NCBI RefSeq assembly: GCF_001440345.1
Contig: NZ_LJYX01000025.1
Coordinates: 1 to 64,000, forward strand
Length of the DNA: 64,000 nucleotides
Direction of reading: 5' to 3'
Origin: Colwellia sp. TT2012
Lineage (GTDB): Bacteria > Pseudomonadota > Gammaproteobacteria > Enterobacterales > Alteromonadaceae
Made by a program: the position numbers and the translations under genes. This document shows, one piece after another, positions 1 to 8,260 of this stretch (its first letter is position 1; each line of letters starts with the position of its first letter). The notes under the pieces were generated by a model, which worked only from the letters and a program-made list of their open reading frames with translations, did no database searches and was not told the DNA's origin.

Positions 1-422
<422 letters not shown>

Positions 423-431
<9 letters not shown>

Positions 432-1295
432 TTGTAACCAGTCATCACTGCTGAATCCTAATTGCTGCAATAGTGGAAACGCTTGTTGGTTAATATAACC
501 ACGCTTATCTTCCCTCATTATTTTGCCGGTTTCTTCTACTAACGTTAAGTAATCTAGTAATGAAAAGGCAATGCCTTTAGGGCTTTGTTTATGCTCATCA
601 CCGATAAAACCCAGCAAAGGTTTAACGGCAAATGGCAATTGGTTTTTATCCTCGTTATCACTGGCTTTATCGTGAATACGCTCAAATATTGAGGTATATT
701 GCGCGCTATTAACCGAAGTAGCCATTTTGGCTCTAATAGGATTTAAGTCAACATAAGCCATGCAGGCTAACACCGATTTTTCATCTAATAATGCTTGTGA
801 TTTAAAACGGCCTTCCCAAAACCGTCCCTTACAGGCATCTTCTTTATTGGCTTTGCGTGCCATATATTCATTCAAATTTCGCATAAACCATGACAAGTCA
901 GCCAAACGGGCACGCCACTCATTGATAATATCTCGTGCTTTATCGGCCTCAGCTTTGCAGCTGCAATGACCCGCTTGCAATCGATTAACCAAGGGATGGT
1001 TATGATAAAGCTGCAACCAACGTTGGCATACCTCTTCATCACTCCATGCTTTAGATTCTGTCTCATCAACATAAACCACTAAATGGTAATGATTTGACAT
1101 CACCGCGTAGGCGGCGATATCGATAGCAAACACTGAACTTAAAAATCGAATTCTGTCTACCTAACGACGGTGTTCATAATTTTGTTAGCTGTAAGGGTCA
1201 ACACCACAAAGGTAAGCACGGCGAACACAGCGTGAAATCAAATGATAATAACGGGTATATTGCAAGGAAACTTGCTTACTGCGAGATTGAGTCAT
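423..1295 (-). pseudogene. REP-associated tyrosine transposase (RAYT) pseudogene, interrupted by IS3
   Basis: This is a Y1/IS200-like HUH transposase gene of the RAYT type, broken at both ends. Reading from the ATG at 1295 gives MTQSRSKQVSLQYTRYYHL, ISRCVRRAYLCG, then an in-frame TAA, EHRR, an in-frame TAG, and then the open part with AVMSNHYHLVVYVD (HUH motif) and ACMAYVDLNPIRA (catalytic Tyr region). All segments are in one frame and align with the intact copy at 2844-3818, which has EHRRGWVEDK where this one has EHRR-stop-VDR, implying a small in-frame loss plus point mutations. The 3' end stops after DDWLQLA because the IS3 end supplies the stop codon; the intact copy continues for about 40 more residues. 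The open part from 1133 downward could be expressed only from a GTG start and would lack the N-terminus, so I judge it non-functional. Confidence 0.8.
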
Positions 1296-1486
1296 TTCAG
1301 GCACCTTAGTTAATAAAATTGTACGGATTTATTAACTATCAAGCCTGACTTTTAATTAACCAGTTTATGGATGTCCCACTGTGGGTGATGAATTATAAAC
1401 GTATGTGTTAAATCCTTAAGTTAATGACATTGCTAAGCACAAAGCGGTCGTAAGCCTCCTTTTAATTTAACTGGTGAGTAACTTTT

Positions 1487-1506
1487 TAGTGTCAGTTATT
1501 TTTACA
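1487..1506 (+). promoter_or_regulatory. Putative PrsR upstream activating site of PEP-CTERM gene 1
   Basis: The sequence TAGTGTCAGTTATTTTTACA is almost the same as TAGTGTCAGGTTATTTTACA upstream of the other PEP-CTERM gene (59582-59601, minus strand); the two differ by one-base gaps. Here 61 bp separate the element from the -24/-12 promoter, against 62 bp at the other gene. Position and spacing fit an enhancer for a sigma-54 activator, and PrsR is encoded in this window. The assignment to PrsR is inference. The rest of the 361-bp gap 1296-1656 holds no gene that I can see. Confidence 0.6.
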
Positions 1507-1567
1507 GAGTTTATTAGACTACAAGTCACGAAAACAAAACTCATTTAAAATCAATCATTTAATTTAT

Positions 1568-1583
1568 TGGCACGTTATATGCT
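1568..1583 (+). promoter_or_regulatory. Sigma-54 (-24/-12) promoter of PEP-CTERM gene 1
   Basis: TGGCACGTTATATGCT matches the RpoN consensus TGGCACG-N4-TTGCW, with GG at 1569-1570 and GC at 1581-1582, the required 10-bp spacing between them. It lies 75 nt upstream of the ATG at 1657. Sigma-54 promoters need an AAA+ activator; PrsR in this window is one. Confidence 0.75.
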
Positions 1584-1656
1584 TAAGGCATGTGAGAATT
1601 CATCATATCAATACTATACCCATTTTTAATGGAAAGTAATTACAGGACTTTTTTAA

Positions 1657-2328
1657 ATGAAATTTAAATTTTTAAATATGACTTTGGCAGCTTTACTTTT
1701 CTCTGTCAGCAGTTTAGTTAGTACTGCTAACGCAGGGTTATTTCTCGTTGAGCAATATGACGACTTTTGGTCTACGGATGTTAATCAATTGAAGGACTAC
1801 GCTGATAATAATATTGCGAGCTCGTCTGCATTATGGGGCGCTATCGATTTTACAGATGATCCAGATGGTTTTGCTGGAGATATTGCAGGAAGCAATCCTT
1901 GGCCTTCAGCAAATGGAGCAATTGGAACCGGACAAGCTATAAACCAGACGTTTTTCGCCAAGATTACCGGAGATTTTTTCACCAGTGTAGCAGATACTTA
2001 TTTCTTTCAGACTTACAATGATGACGGTGTCTTTGTATTTATAGATGGTGAGCTTGTTATTGATGATTCGAGCCTACATCCAGAACGACGTTTTGAAGGT
2101 TCAAAATCTCTTGATGTTGGCTCTCATTCTGTTGAGTTATATTTTTTCGAGAATAGTGGGGAAGCATCCCTAGAGTTTAGTATTGCTGATTCTTCTCGAA
2201 ATTTTATGCATTTTAACGATCCCCAAGGTGCTGTCAGCCTAACAGCTACTAGTGTTCCAGAGCCATCAACACTTGCTATTTTTGCATTAGGAATGATGGG
2301 TTTATCTGCACGTCGTTTTAAAAAGTAA
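1657..2328 (+). CDS. PEP-CTERM sorting domain protein with a PA14-like domain
   Basis: This is a predicted secreted or surface protein of 223 residues. Residues 1-26 form a signal peptide ending in STANA. The middle (about 110-195) resembles a PA14-like beta-sandwich: DTYFFQTYNDDGVFVFIDG followed by HSVELYFFENSGEASLEFS is the usual PA14 pattern, which often binds carbohydrate. The C-terminus carries the sorting signal: VPEP at 200-203, a hydrophobic stretch, then RRFKK. In this family exosortase A recognises and cleaves near the PEP motif, and an XrtA gene lies at 37939-39447. The start is supported by CAGGAC about 10 nt upstream. Expression is probably sigma-54/PrsR controlled (see sites at 1487 and 1568), and a hairpin terminator follows. 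The gene stands alone between transposon remnants. The PA14 call is by eye; the PEP-CTERM call is firm. Confidence 0.88.
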   Translation: MKFKFLNMTLAALLFSVSSLVSTANAGLFLVEQYDDFWSTDVNQLKDYADNNIASSSALWGAIDFTDDPDGFAGDIAGSNPWPSANGAIGTGQAINQTFFAKITGDFFTSVADTYFFQTYNDDGVFVFIDGELVIDDSSLHPERRFEGSKSLDVGSHSVELYFFENSGEASLEFSIADSSRNFMHFNDPQGAVSLTATSVPEPSTLAIFALGMMGLSARRFKK

Positions 2329-2430
2329 TAACGTTAAAAAGTTTTATGAATCTTTGAAGTACCTATTTAGGTAATGCCGATCAGTTAGGAAATCTTTAAG
2401 ATCCATTAACCGATCTTCTGGTTAGGTTAT

Positions 2431-2466
2431 AAAGGCTTCTGAATTTATTCAGGAACCTTTTCTTTT
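2431..2466 (+). terminator. Rho-independent terminator after PEP-CTERM gene 1
   Basis: AAAGG-CTTCTGAAT and ATTCAGGAA-CCTTT form an imperfect but long stem, followed by a T-rich run (TTTTCTTTT). It lies about 100 bp after the stop of the PEP-CTERM gene. Confidence 0.6.
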
Positions 2467-2632
2467 GCAGCTATCTACCGCTTTATCACAAGTTTCACAA
2501 AACAATTTCACCGAGTTTACTGCACTAAGTGAGCTATTAGAGCCTAACCTCGTTGCTGATGCATTAGCACAATCTGGAGTTGCTAAAGCAGAAAAGAACA
2601 GAATACAGAAAAAACAGAAGACACCCCTCTAA
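2465..2632 (+). pseudogene. IS4-family transposase N-terminal remnant (tentative)
   Basis: The frame from TTG at 2465 reads LQLSTALSQVSQNNF, FTALSELLEPNLVADALAQS, GVAKAEKNRIQ, then stops just inside a REP-like repeat. The pattern 'L...L.P..V..AL..SG....RNR' resembles the N-terminal ISL4/IS4-type domain that precedes the DDE part in IS4-family transposases. Only about 55 codons remain and no start codon with a ribosome site is evident. The reading frame ends in the 14-bp repeat at 2616-2629, so the downstream part appears to have been replaced by the RAYT unit. The assignment rests on short similarity recalled by eye. Confidence 0.4.
2616..2629 (-). repeat. REP-like 14-mer, left flank of RAYT (inverted copy)
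   Basis: AGAAGACACCCCTC is the exact reverse complement of GAGGGGTGTCTTCT, which occurs twice on the other side of the intact RAYT gene (3887-3900 and 3915-3928). RAYT genes are typically bracketed by their cognate REP sequences, so these are the likely cleavage/recognition repeats. Confidence 0.65.
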
Positions 2633-2843
2633 AAACAATCACCATAAATTATCACAAGCCCTTTAATATTCATCATTAAAATCACCTGATATCTTGATTT
2701 TTATATGAACAAAAAATAAATTATTGAGAGGTTTGGATAAAATATGATATTTGATAAATTTTAGGCGTCATTAAGCTTTAATTCTCAATAAATAAGCTTA
2801 ATTGGTTATGACTTTTTGTGATGTTTTTGGTTATAAAGTGATG

Positions 2844-3818
2844 CTAAGCAAATAGCTTTTGACAAACAGACACTGCTGCACGTTTTTTAAGGTGTTGATG
2901 CTGGCAAAACTCCGTTAACGCTTCGGGATTACCCACTGCGCCATGAAATACCTTTCTAAATTGTGTGGTTAATATTAGCCAATTTTCAGTGCTGATGTTT
3001 AATCGCGTTAATATGTTAGGCAGGTTATTGTCAATATAACCACGCTTATCTTCTCTAATGCAACGACCCGTTAAGTCGACCAGTTCAATATAATCGTTTA
3101 GCTCAAATGTTAAGCCTTTTGGGGCGTTTTTTCGGGGATTACCAATAAAGGGGAATAGTACTTTGGGTTGTTTTGCTTTTTTAGCCGCACTTATACGTTG
3201 TTGAATACTGGTGTGATTAGATGTTTCGGGGCTTATGGCTATATTGGCCCGTATTGGGTTTAAGTCAACATACGCCATACAGGCTATAATAGCGGCTTCA
3301 TCCAGTAAGGCTTGAGATTTAAAGCGACCTTCCCAGAAGCGTCCTGTGCATTTATCTTCTTTGTTGGCTTGTACGGCAATGCTTTCATTTATAATGCGCA
3401 TAAACCAACTGATATCGGTTAACCGGGCTCGATACACCTCTGCGGTTTCTTCCAGTATTTGTTGCAGAGGCTTAATCAGTTTATCACCACGTAAGTATTG
3501 TTGAGTGATTAATGTGCCTTTGAATAACTGATGCCAACGGGTGATAACTTCATGTAATGACCATATTTTGGCTTGTTCAACATCAACATATAAAACAATA
3601 TGGGTATGATTACTCATTACCGCATAAGCACATACATCAATGGCAAAGGTTTGGCTTAACGCTAATAGTTTATCTTCAACCCAACCTCGCCTGTGCTCAT
3701 AACTTTGCCCTGTCACTTTATCTTCGCCACATAAAAAAGCACGACGAACACAACGAGAGATACAGTGATAATAACAGGTATCAATTAAACTGATTTGCTG
3801 TTTTCTTGCTGTTGCCAT
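2844..3818 (-). CDS. REP-associated tyrosine transposase (RAYT), intact
   Basis: A 324-residue single-strand DNA transposase of the Y1/IS200-like HUH superfamily. The HUH motif is H71-T-H73 within AYAVMSNHTHIVLYVD, preceded by the family signature SRCVRRAFLCG near residue 21. The Tyr region ACMAYVDLNPIRA lies near 180-190, after NEDKCTGRFWEGRFKSQ. RAYTs are host-domesticated enzymes that process REP palindromes rather than classic insertion sequences. Compared with the dead copy at 423-1295 this one has a full N-terminus and about 40 extra C-terminal residues. It is bracketed by one inverted and two direct copies of GAGGGGTGTCTTCT. It reads alone on the minus strand, with no operon partner. 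Confidence 0.88.
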   Translation of the reverse strand: MATARKQQISLIDTCYYHCISRCVRRAFLCGEDKVTGQSYEHRRGWVEDKLLALSQTFAIDVCAYAVMSNHTHIVLYVDVEQAKIWSLHEVITRWHQLFKGTLITQQYLRGDKLIKPLQQILEETAEVYRARLTDISWFMRIINESIAVQANKEDKCTGRFWEGRFKSQALLDEAAIIACMAYVDLNPIRANIAISPETSNHTSIQQRISAAKKAKQPKVLFPFIGNPRKNAPKGLTFELNDYIELVDLTGRCIREDKRGYIDNNLPNILTRLNISTENWLILTTQFRKVFHGAVGNPEALTEFCQHQHLKKRAAVSVCQKLFA

Positions 3819-3882
3819 AGTAACCTCAACCTTATTTTATTGCTGATTAAATAAGCATAGTTGAGGCTTTTGTTTATTTCCA

Positions 3883-3905
3883 TTGGGAGGGGTGTCTTCT
3901 ATTTA
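3883..3905 (+). repeat. REP-like direct repeat, copy 1
   Basis: A 23-bp sequence beginning TTGGGAGGGGTGTCTTCT and ending ATTTA is repeated exactly at 3911-3933, 28 bp further on. Both contain the 14-mer found inverted at 2616-2629. They lie upstream of the RAYT start. Confidence 0.75.
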
Positions 3906-3910
3906 ATTAA

Positions 3911-3933
3911 TTGGGAGGGGTGTCTTCTATTTA
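3911..3933 (+). repeat. REP-like direct repeat, copy 2
   Basis: An exact second copy of the 23-bp repeat at 3883-3905. Only 17 bp separate it from the stop codon of the truncated efflux gene at 3951, so it marks the junction between the RAYT unit and that gene. Confidence 0.75.
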
Positions 3934-3950
3934 TTCTATTTATTTTCTAT

Positions 3951-4628
3951 TTATGTTACTCCCAAGCCCTGCTCTGGATACACTTGAGTATTCGGACGCC
4001 AGTCAGGCAGTAGTTCATTAACTTCCGCTTGATCTTGGCTTAATTGTGCTTGTATTTTCGCGGTTTTATTAAGTACTTGTGATAAATTCAAGAAAGTTAA
4101 TTCAGCATCAACCTGACCAAGATCGCCAACCTTCAGCCTTTTAGTAACAATGTTGAGCAGAATTTCTAATTGTTGCTCCTGCTCAAAAGTAAGTACCGAT
4201 TTGTCCGTGGCAAGTTGCCAATTTATCAATGCTTTTAATGCTTGGGCTTTTTTTTGCGCTACGGCGTAAGTAAATTCTTTACTGGCTGCAGTTAATATTT
4301 TATCGTCAATGGCGGCATTAACTGCCTGTTTATCCCACAAGTCAATGGTCTGGCTAATACCGATATTAAAGTTATTGCCTTCACCTTCTCGCTCATAACC
4401 TGTCGACAATACCGGGTTATAAAGTGGTAATTTACTGCCCTGTGCTTTTGAAAATTCAGCATTCATAAGTTCACGCGCTGAGACAATATCAGGGTGTTTA
4501 TTGATTTGCCGATCAAGCCAACCACTTGATAACGTTGTATTAGTAAAAGCAAAACAACTTACCGATAAGCTTGCCGAGTAACTAATGAATAAGGCTATTC
4601 CAGCAGATTTCACTGAGAAAAATTTCAT
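3951..4628 (-). pseudogene. TolC/CzcC-like outer membrane efflux protein, 3'-truncated
   Basis: The 225 residues are the N-terminal half of an outer membrane factor of the CzcC/TolC type. A signal peptide ends near SVSCFA, and LDRQINKHPDIVSARELMNA followed by LYNPVLSTGYEREGEG and IGISQTIDLWDKQ is the classic start of the first OEP repeat with its helical hairpin. Family members are usually about 400-430 residues, so the second repeat is missing. The frame ends in PEQGLGVT and then the REP-like repeats begin, so the RAYT unit probably truncated it. No CusB/CusA-type partners follow. The upstream neighbour is a metal-binding-looking small protein, which suggests that a czcICBA-type metal efflux operon has been lost. 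A short product may still be made but could not form a normal channel. Confidence 0.75.
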
Positions 4629-4639
4629 AATAATCTCTT

Positions 4640-4697
4640 ATACCAATCCGCATAAGAAAGTGTTCGCTTAGCGAGAATTCTTTATGCGCAATGGTAT
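4640..4697. repeat. Imperfect palindrome, MITE-like
   Basis: The left arm ATACCAATCCGCATAA and right arm TTATGCGCAATGGTAT are near-perfect reverse complements around a 26-bp centre that itself contains TTCGCTTAGCGAGAA, a smaller inverted repeat. The element sits between the truncated efflux gene and the His/Cys-rich gene. Its form is that of a small dispersed palindromic element of marine Alteromonadales; no second copy is visible in the window. Confidence 0.5.
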
Positions 4698-4802
4698 TAA
4701 TTTAACAATAGAATGTCGCAACTAAGTCAACATAAGCTAACTTGATTTTTAGTTAAGCTTTAGGGATGAATAAAGTTTGTTGCGGGTAATTTTTAAATTA
4801 AA

Positions 4803-5159
4803 TTAAGATATTGGGGGGCGTATAAGTTCTTCAATAAATCTCTTATCAAGAGCGTCAGTATAGAAATATTGATTTATGGTGATAAATTCAGGTTTCGGTA
4901 AAGCAGATTTGTTACTGACGCCCCATTGTGTGTGAGCGCCTTGACAATGACCACAATGATGACAATGATGACAATCTTTAATATTATGTTCGCTGTCAGA
5001 TGATCCATCGAAAAGTGCGATGTCATCAACATCATGAGAATGTTCTGTTTGAATATGTTGAGAGTCAACTAGATGATTTTTATCTGAATTAGCCACAGCA
5101 GCATACGATTGCAATGCAATCAATAATACTAATACTAAGCCAAGCCAAGTGTTTTTCAT
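4803..5159 (-). CDS. His/Cys-rich small periplasmic protein, CzcI-like
   Basis: A 118-residue protein with a hydrophobic leader (MKNTWLGLVLVLLIALQSYA, then AVANS) and a dense metal-ligand cluster near the middle: HSHD around residue 41, then CHHCHHCGHC near 63-72. This layout fits small metal-binding proteins such as CzcI that precede czcCBA-type efflux operons. The next gene on the same strand is a truncated CzcC-like channel, which supports the idea. Role and metal are inferred; the family is not certain. A hairpin (5196-5219) lies in the presumed leader of this gene. Confidence 0.6.
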   Translation of the reverse strand: MKNTWLGLVLVLLIALQSYAAVANSDKNHLVDSQHIQTEHSHDVDDIALFDGSSDSEHNIKDCHHCHHCGHCQGAHTQWGVSNKSALPKPEFITINQYFYTDALDKRFIEELIRPPIS

Positions 5160-5195
5160 CTGTATTACATTTACCCTAAAGATAAGAACCTGTGG

Positions 5196-5219
5196 AGGCA
5201 GATGTTAATCATCTCGCCT
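5196..5219 (-). other. Hairpin in the 5' region of the His/Cys-rich gene
   Basis: AGGC-AGATG, a TTAAT loop, CATCT and then C-GCCT can pair into a 9-bp stem, 37 bp upstream of the gene start at 5159. It could be a leader structure or an operator; there is no T-run. It lies in the 353-bp gap 5160-5512 between divergent genes, which otherwise holds only promoter-like sequence. Confidence 0.3.
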
Positions 5220-5411
5220 ACCTCGCGATACATCAGTATTACAAGTTGTCTCAAAACATTAAAGTGCTATTAAGTAATGAAATGTAACCACCCTAGGACA
5301 ACTGAATGATTATATTTTGAACTAGGGGTTTTGGTAGTGTATGAATGAGTCCACAAATAAATTTACCCTATTATGGTTAGAATAAATATTCACATAAAAT
5401 TGTTATAACTA

Positions 5412-5440
5412 TTGACTGGTGTATTGAGTACCGCTATTTT
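5412..5440 (+). promoter_or_regulatory. Sigma-70-type promoter for the DUF4399 gene
   Basis: TTGACT (5412-5417) and TATTTT (5435-5440) are separated by 17 bp, the standard spacing, and lie 72 bp upstream of the ATG at 5513. A match by eye only. Confidence 0.4.
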
Positions 5441-5512
5441 TATCACAACCCTATAAAAATCAATTAAAATAATCAATTGAAACTATTCTACTTGAAATAA
5501 GCGAATTATATT

Positions 5513-5953
5513 ATGAAAAAAATCATCCAGTTCTCACTATTAACTTTGGCTTTAAGCCCTGTACTATTAACCTCTGAACTAGCTAACGCCAGCAGTATGC
5601 CGCAATCTGTTGCTCCAGCGAGTGCTAATGTTTACATTATTTCACCGACCGATGGTGCCACAGTGCCAGCTACCTTTACCGTAACGTTTGGTTTAAAAGA
5701 TATGGGCGTTTCACCAGCGGGTATGGAGAAAAAAAATACCGGTCATCATCACTTATTAATCGATAAAGACTCGCTGCCAGCCTTTGATATGCCTATGGGT
5801 GGTGACGTTAAACACTTCGGTGGCGGACAAACACAAACGACTTTAACCCTGCCTAAAGGCAAACATACGCTACAGCTGATTTTAGGCGATCATCACCATA
5901 TCCCTCACAAACCAGCAGTTGTTTCTAAGAAGATAACCATTACTGTTGAGTAA
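5513..5953 (+). CDS. DUF4399 domain secreted protein
   Basis: A 146-residue protein with a signal peptide (about residues 1-26, ending in ELANA/S). The mature part begins NVYIISPTDGATVPATFTVTFGLKDMGVSPAG and continues with the hallmark HHHLLIDKD, an alternation of His-rich stretches and a closing strand pattern GKHTLQLILGDHHHIPH. This is the DUF4399 fold, a small beta-sandwich of unknown function often found in the periplasm of marine bacteria. The many histidines (HHH near 78-80, HHH near 127-129) would permit metal binding, but this is not established. The gene is monocistronic, with a promoter-like sequence upstream and a strong terminator directly after it. Confidence 0.8.
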   Translation: MKKIIQFSLLTLALSPVLLTSELANASSMPQSVAPASANVYIISPTDGATVPATFTVTFGLKDMGVSPAGMEKKNTGHHHLLIDKDSLPAFDMPMGGDVKHFGGGQTQTTLTLPKGKHTLQLILGDHHHIPHKPAVVSKKITITVE

Positions 5954-5996
5954 ACTAGCTTTAAGTAAAAACCGTTAGATAAAACACATCGATAAC

Positions 5997-6042
5997 AAAG
6001 CCCCCTAATACCTATGTTCAAATAAGTATTAAGGGCTTTTTC
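5997..6042 (+). terminator. Rho-independent terminator after the DUF4399 gene
   Basis: AAAGCCC-CCTAATAC pairs with GTATTA-AGGGCTTT across a 14-nt loop, followed by TTTTTCTT. The A-rich left side would make it work on the other strand as well. Confidence 0.8.
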
Positions 6043-6078
6043 TTAAACAAGATTAACTAAATAAAGCGCTATACCTAG

Positions 6079-6591
6079 CTCGGTTATCAAGGTGACTCCG
6101 TAAATGATGGCGCAGGCTCTGTATTACACTTTGCTGCTAAATATCAATTTTATGGCCAATATAGTGACCAATCAAAAACAAGTAATATTTCCCAAGCAAT
6201 TACGTTAGGTTACGAGACGAAAAAAAAGGGCACTAGTACTACAGGGATACAAAGTGACTATAGCTATACTTATGATGATAGCTCTTGGCAGCATAACACT
6301 GGTATTTACGATGTTGCTTGGATTGTCGGTTATAAATTATCACCACACAACATTATTTACGGCGGTCCATTTTATCAATGGGGTGCTTTAAAAGGCAATA
6401 AAAACGTTTCTAATATTACGAGTAAAAACCTCAATAGTAACGGCAGCAGTATCGGCGCGAATATAGCCATTGAACATCGATTTACTTATGGCTTGGGTAT
6501 CGGCGCCGAACTGGTTTATTCAAGTAGCAATTGGGCTGGTTATCATTCATCGGATAGTGCTTTTAACTTTAAAATTGATTTTCAGTTTTAA
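6079..6591 (+). pseudogene. Outer-membrane beta-barrel protein, 5'-truncated remnant
   Basis: After an in-frame TAG at 6076 the frame is open for 170 codons but has no usable ATG near its beginning. It reads LGYQGDSVNDGAGSVLHFAA, then alternating strands such as SWQHNTGIYDVAWIVGYKLS, IIYGGPFYQWGALKG, SSIGANIAIEHRFTYGLG and IGAELVYSSSNWAGYH, ending FKIDFQF. Aromatic-rich amphipathic strands and a terminal Phe are standard for outer-membrane barrels. The signal peptide and first strands are missing and sit where the DUF4399 terminator is found, so a deletion or recombination removed the 5' end. The family of the barrel is not identifiable by eye. Confidence 0.65.
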
Positions 6592-6623
6592 AGTTAAAAC
6601 GGCAAGAAGTTATACCACTTAGT

Positions 6624-6646
6624 AGCGAATGCTAACTGCATTCGCT
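6624..6646. terminator. Hairpin between the barrel remnant and gor
   Basis: AGCGAATG and CATTCGCT form a perfect 8-bp stem with a 7-nt loop. There is no T-run, so its role as a terminator is tentative. Confidence 0.35.
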
Positions 6647-6680
6647 GAAACCATAATAGCTCAGCACATGGATATAGTTT

Positions 6681-6714
6681 GAGCATAAAGGCGAGCAAGC
6701 TTACGTTTATGCTC
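6681..6714 (-). terminator. Hairpin downstream of gor
   Basis: GAGCATAAA and TTTATGCTC form a perfect 9-bp stem directly after the stop of the glutathione reductase gene. On the minus strand it is followed by AAACT rather than a T-run, so termination would be inefficient or Rho-aided. Confidence 0.45.
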
Positions 6715-6720
6715 TGTTAC

Positions 6721-8100
6721 TTAATTCAAGGTAACAAACTCTTCCGCACTGGTAGGGTGTATGGCAACTGTGTTATCAAAATCAGCCTTGGTAGCGCCCA
6801 TTTTCATGGCAACAGCAAAGCCTTGTATGAGTTCATCACTACCAAAGCCAATACTATGCAAACCAACTACTTTTTCTTCACTGCCAGCACAAATTAACTT
6901 CATGCGAGTAGGATCACGATAATCCTCGGTAATAGCTTGATAAAGCGCGGTGAACTGTGAGTTATATACGGTAATATTTTCTGCACCGTACTCAGCAATA
7001 GCCTCATCTTGCGTTAAACCTACGGTAGCTATAACCGGATGACTAAACACTACGGTAGCGATGCCAGAATAATCTAGATGTTCATCGGGTTTATTATTGA
7101 ATAAACGTTCACATAAACGGCGACCCGCAGCAACAGCTACCGGTGTTAACTGCGCACGGCCAGTGTTATCTCCGACCGCATATATACCAGCGACATTAGT
7201 ATTTTGATATTTATCCGTTTCAATAAAACCTCGATCATTAATTTCAACGCCAGCAGCCGCTAAATTAATATTGTCAGTAGCTGGCTCACGACCAATTGCC
7301 CAGACCAAAGTATCGACCGGTTCTAATGACTTACCATTAGTAAAATGAACAACTAAACGACCATCACTCAATTTTTCAATGCGTGCTGGTGTACTGTGAT
7401 TGTGTAGCTTAGGACCATGTTTAGCCATGTGCTCAACTAAAGTATCACTTAACATGTCATCAAAACCACGCAATGGTTTCTCTTTGCGCACGACTAAGTA
7501 GGACTCTGTGCCCAAGGCTTGAAAAACACCGGCCAATTCAACGGCAATATAACCTGCACCAATAACAGCAACACTTTTAGGCTGCTCAGTTAGCGCAAAG
7601 AAACCATCCGAATCTATGCCATACTCGGCACCTTCGATATTAGGAATAACAGGTCGACCACCAGTGGCAATAGTAATGTGATCAGCGGTGATTAACTCAC
7701 CATTTACTTCCACGGTATTTTTATCAATAAACTTGGCAAAACCCTTAATCACGGTGACATTATTGGCATCAAAACCACGTTGGTAAGCGGCATGAATTCG
7801 TTTTATATAAGCTTCGCGGTTGGCAACCAACTTTGCCCAATCAAACTGAGATTCGCCTTGATTTAGCTGCTGACCGAAACCGTAATCATTGGCATATTTT
7901 AAGGCATCGGCTATCTGCCCGGCATACCACATGGCTTTTTTAGGCACACAACCAACATTGACACAAGTACCACCAATATACTTGGCTTCAATAACGGCTG
8001 CTTTTTTACCTAGTTTTGCTGCGCGGTTAGCAGATGCTATGCCGCCACTGCCACCGCCAATGGCAAGGTAATCAAAATGTTGTATCATGGTATTACTCAT
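6721..8100 (-). CDS. gor: Glutathione-disulfide reductase
   Basis: A 459-residue FAD- and NADPH-dependent enzyme that reduces oxidised glutathione in the cytoplasm. The FAD-binding motif is AIGGGSGG near residue 13, the redox-active disulfide is C46/C51 in GGTCVNVGC, the NADPH-binding fold begins at [15 protein letters not shown], the second FAD contact is [10 protein letters not shown], and the C-terminal active-site segment is [10 protein letters not shown] with the catalytic His. Length and order match E. coli Gor. The start could be the ATG at 8100 or the second Met four codons in; E. coli Gor begins at a point corresponding to the latter. Neither has a strong ribosome site. It is monocistronic, with hairpins after it. 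Confidence 0.95.
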   Translation of the reverse strand: MSNTMIQHFDYLAIGGGSGGIASANRAAKLGKKAAVIEAKYIGGTCVNVGCVPKKAMWYAGQIADALKYANDYGFGQQLNQGESQFDWAKLVANREAYIKRIHAAYQRGFDANNVTVIKGFAKFIDKNTVEVNGELITADHITIATGGRPVIPNIEGAEYGIDSDGFFALTEQPKSVAVIGAGYIAVELAGVFQALGTESYLVVRKEKPLRGFDDMLSDTLVEHMAKHGPKLHNHSTPARIEKLSDGRLVVHFTNGKSLEPVDTLVWAIGREPATDNINLAAAGVEINDRGFIETDKYQNTNVAGIYAVGDNTGRAQLTPVAVAAGRRLCERLFNNKPDEHLDYSGIATVVFSHPVIATVGLTQDEAIAEYGAENITVYNSQFTALYQAITEDYRDPTRMKLICAGSEEKVVGLHSIGFGSDELIQGFAVAMKMGATKADFDNTVAIHPTSAEEFVTLN

Positions 8101-8260
8101 TAGTTAGTGTAGTGTTTCAATTAGTTAATGTATTACTTAAATAGGATGTGGGCGCAAAAAAGGCTTTATTCAAGGAGAAAAGCATAATATTTATAGCCGT
8201 TCTCGGTACTTGGCTGCTAACGTTTGTAAATTTACTAGGGATATTAGTTATATCGAAAGG

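Noticed and set aside
3883..3933. Could the two direct repeats be the start of a CRISPR array?
   Set aside because: Only two copies with a 5-bp gap between the repeat units, no leader or cas genes; their inverted third copy and RAYT context explain them better. No CRISPR array is seen in the window.
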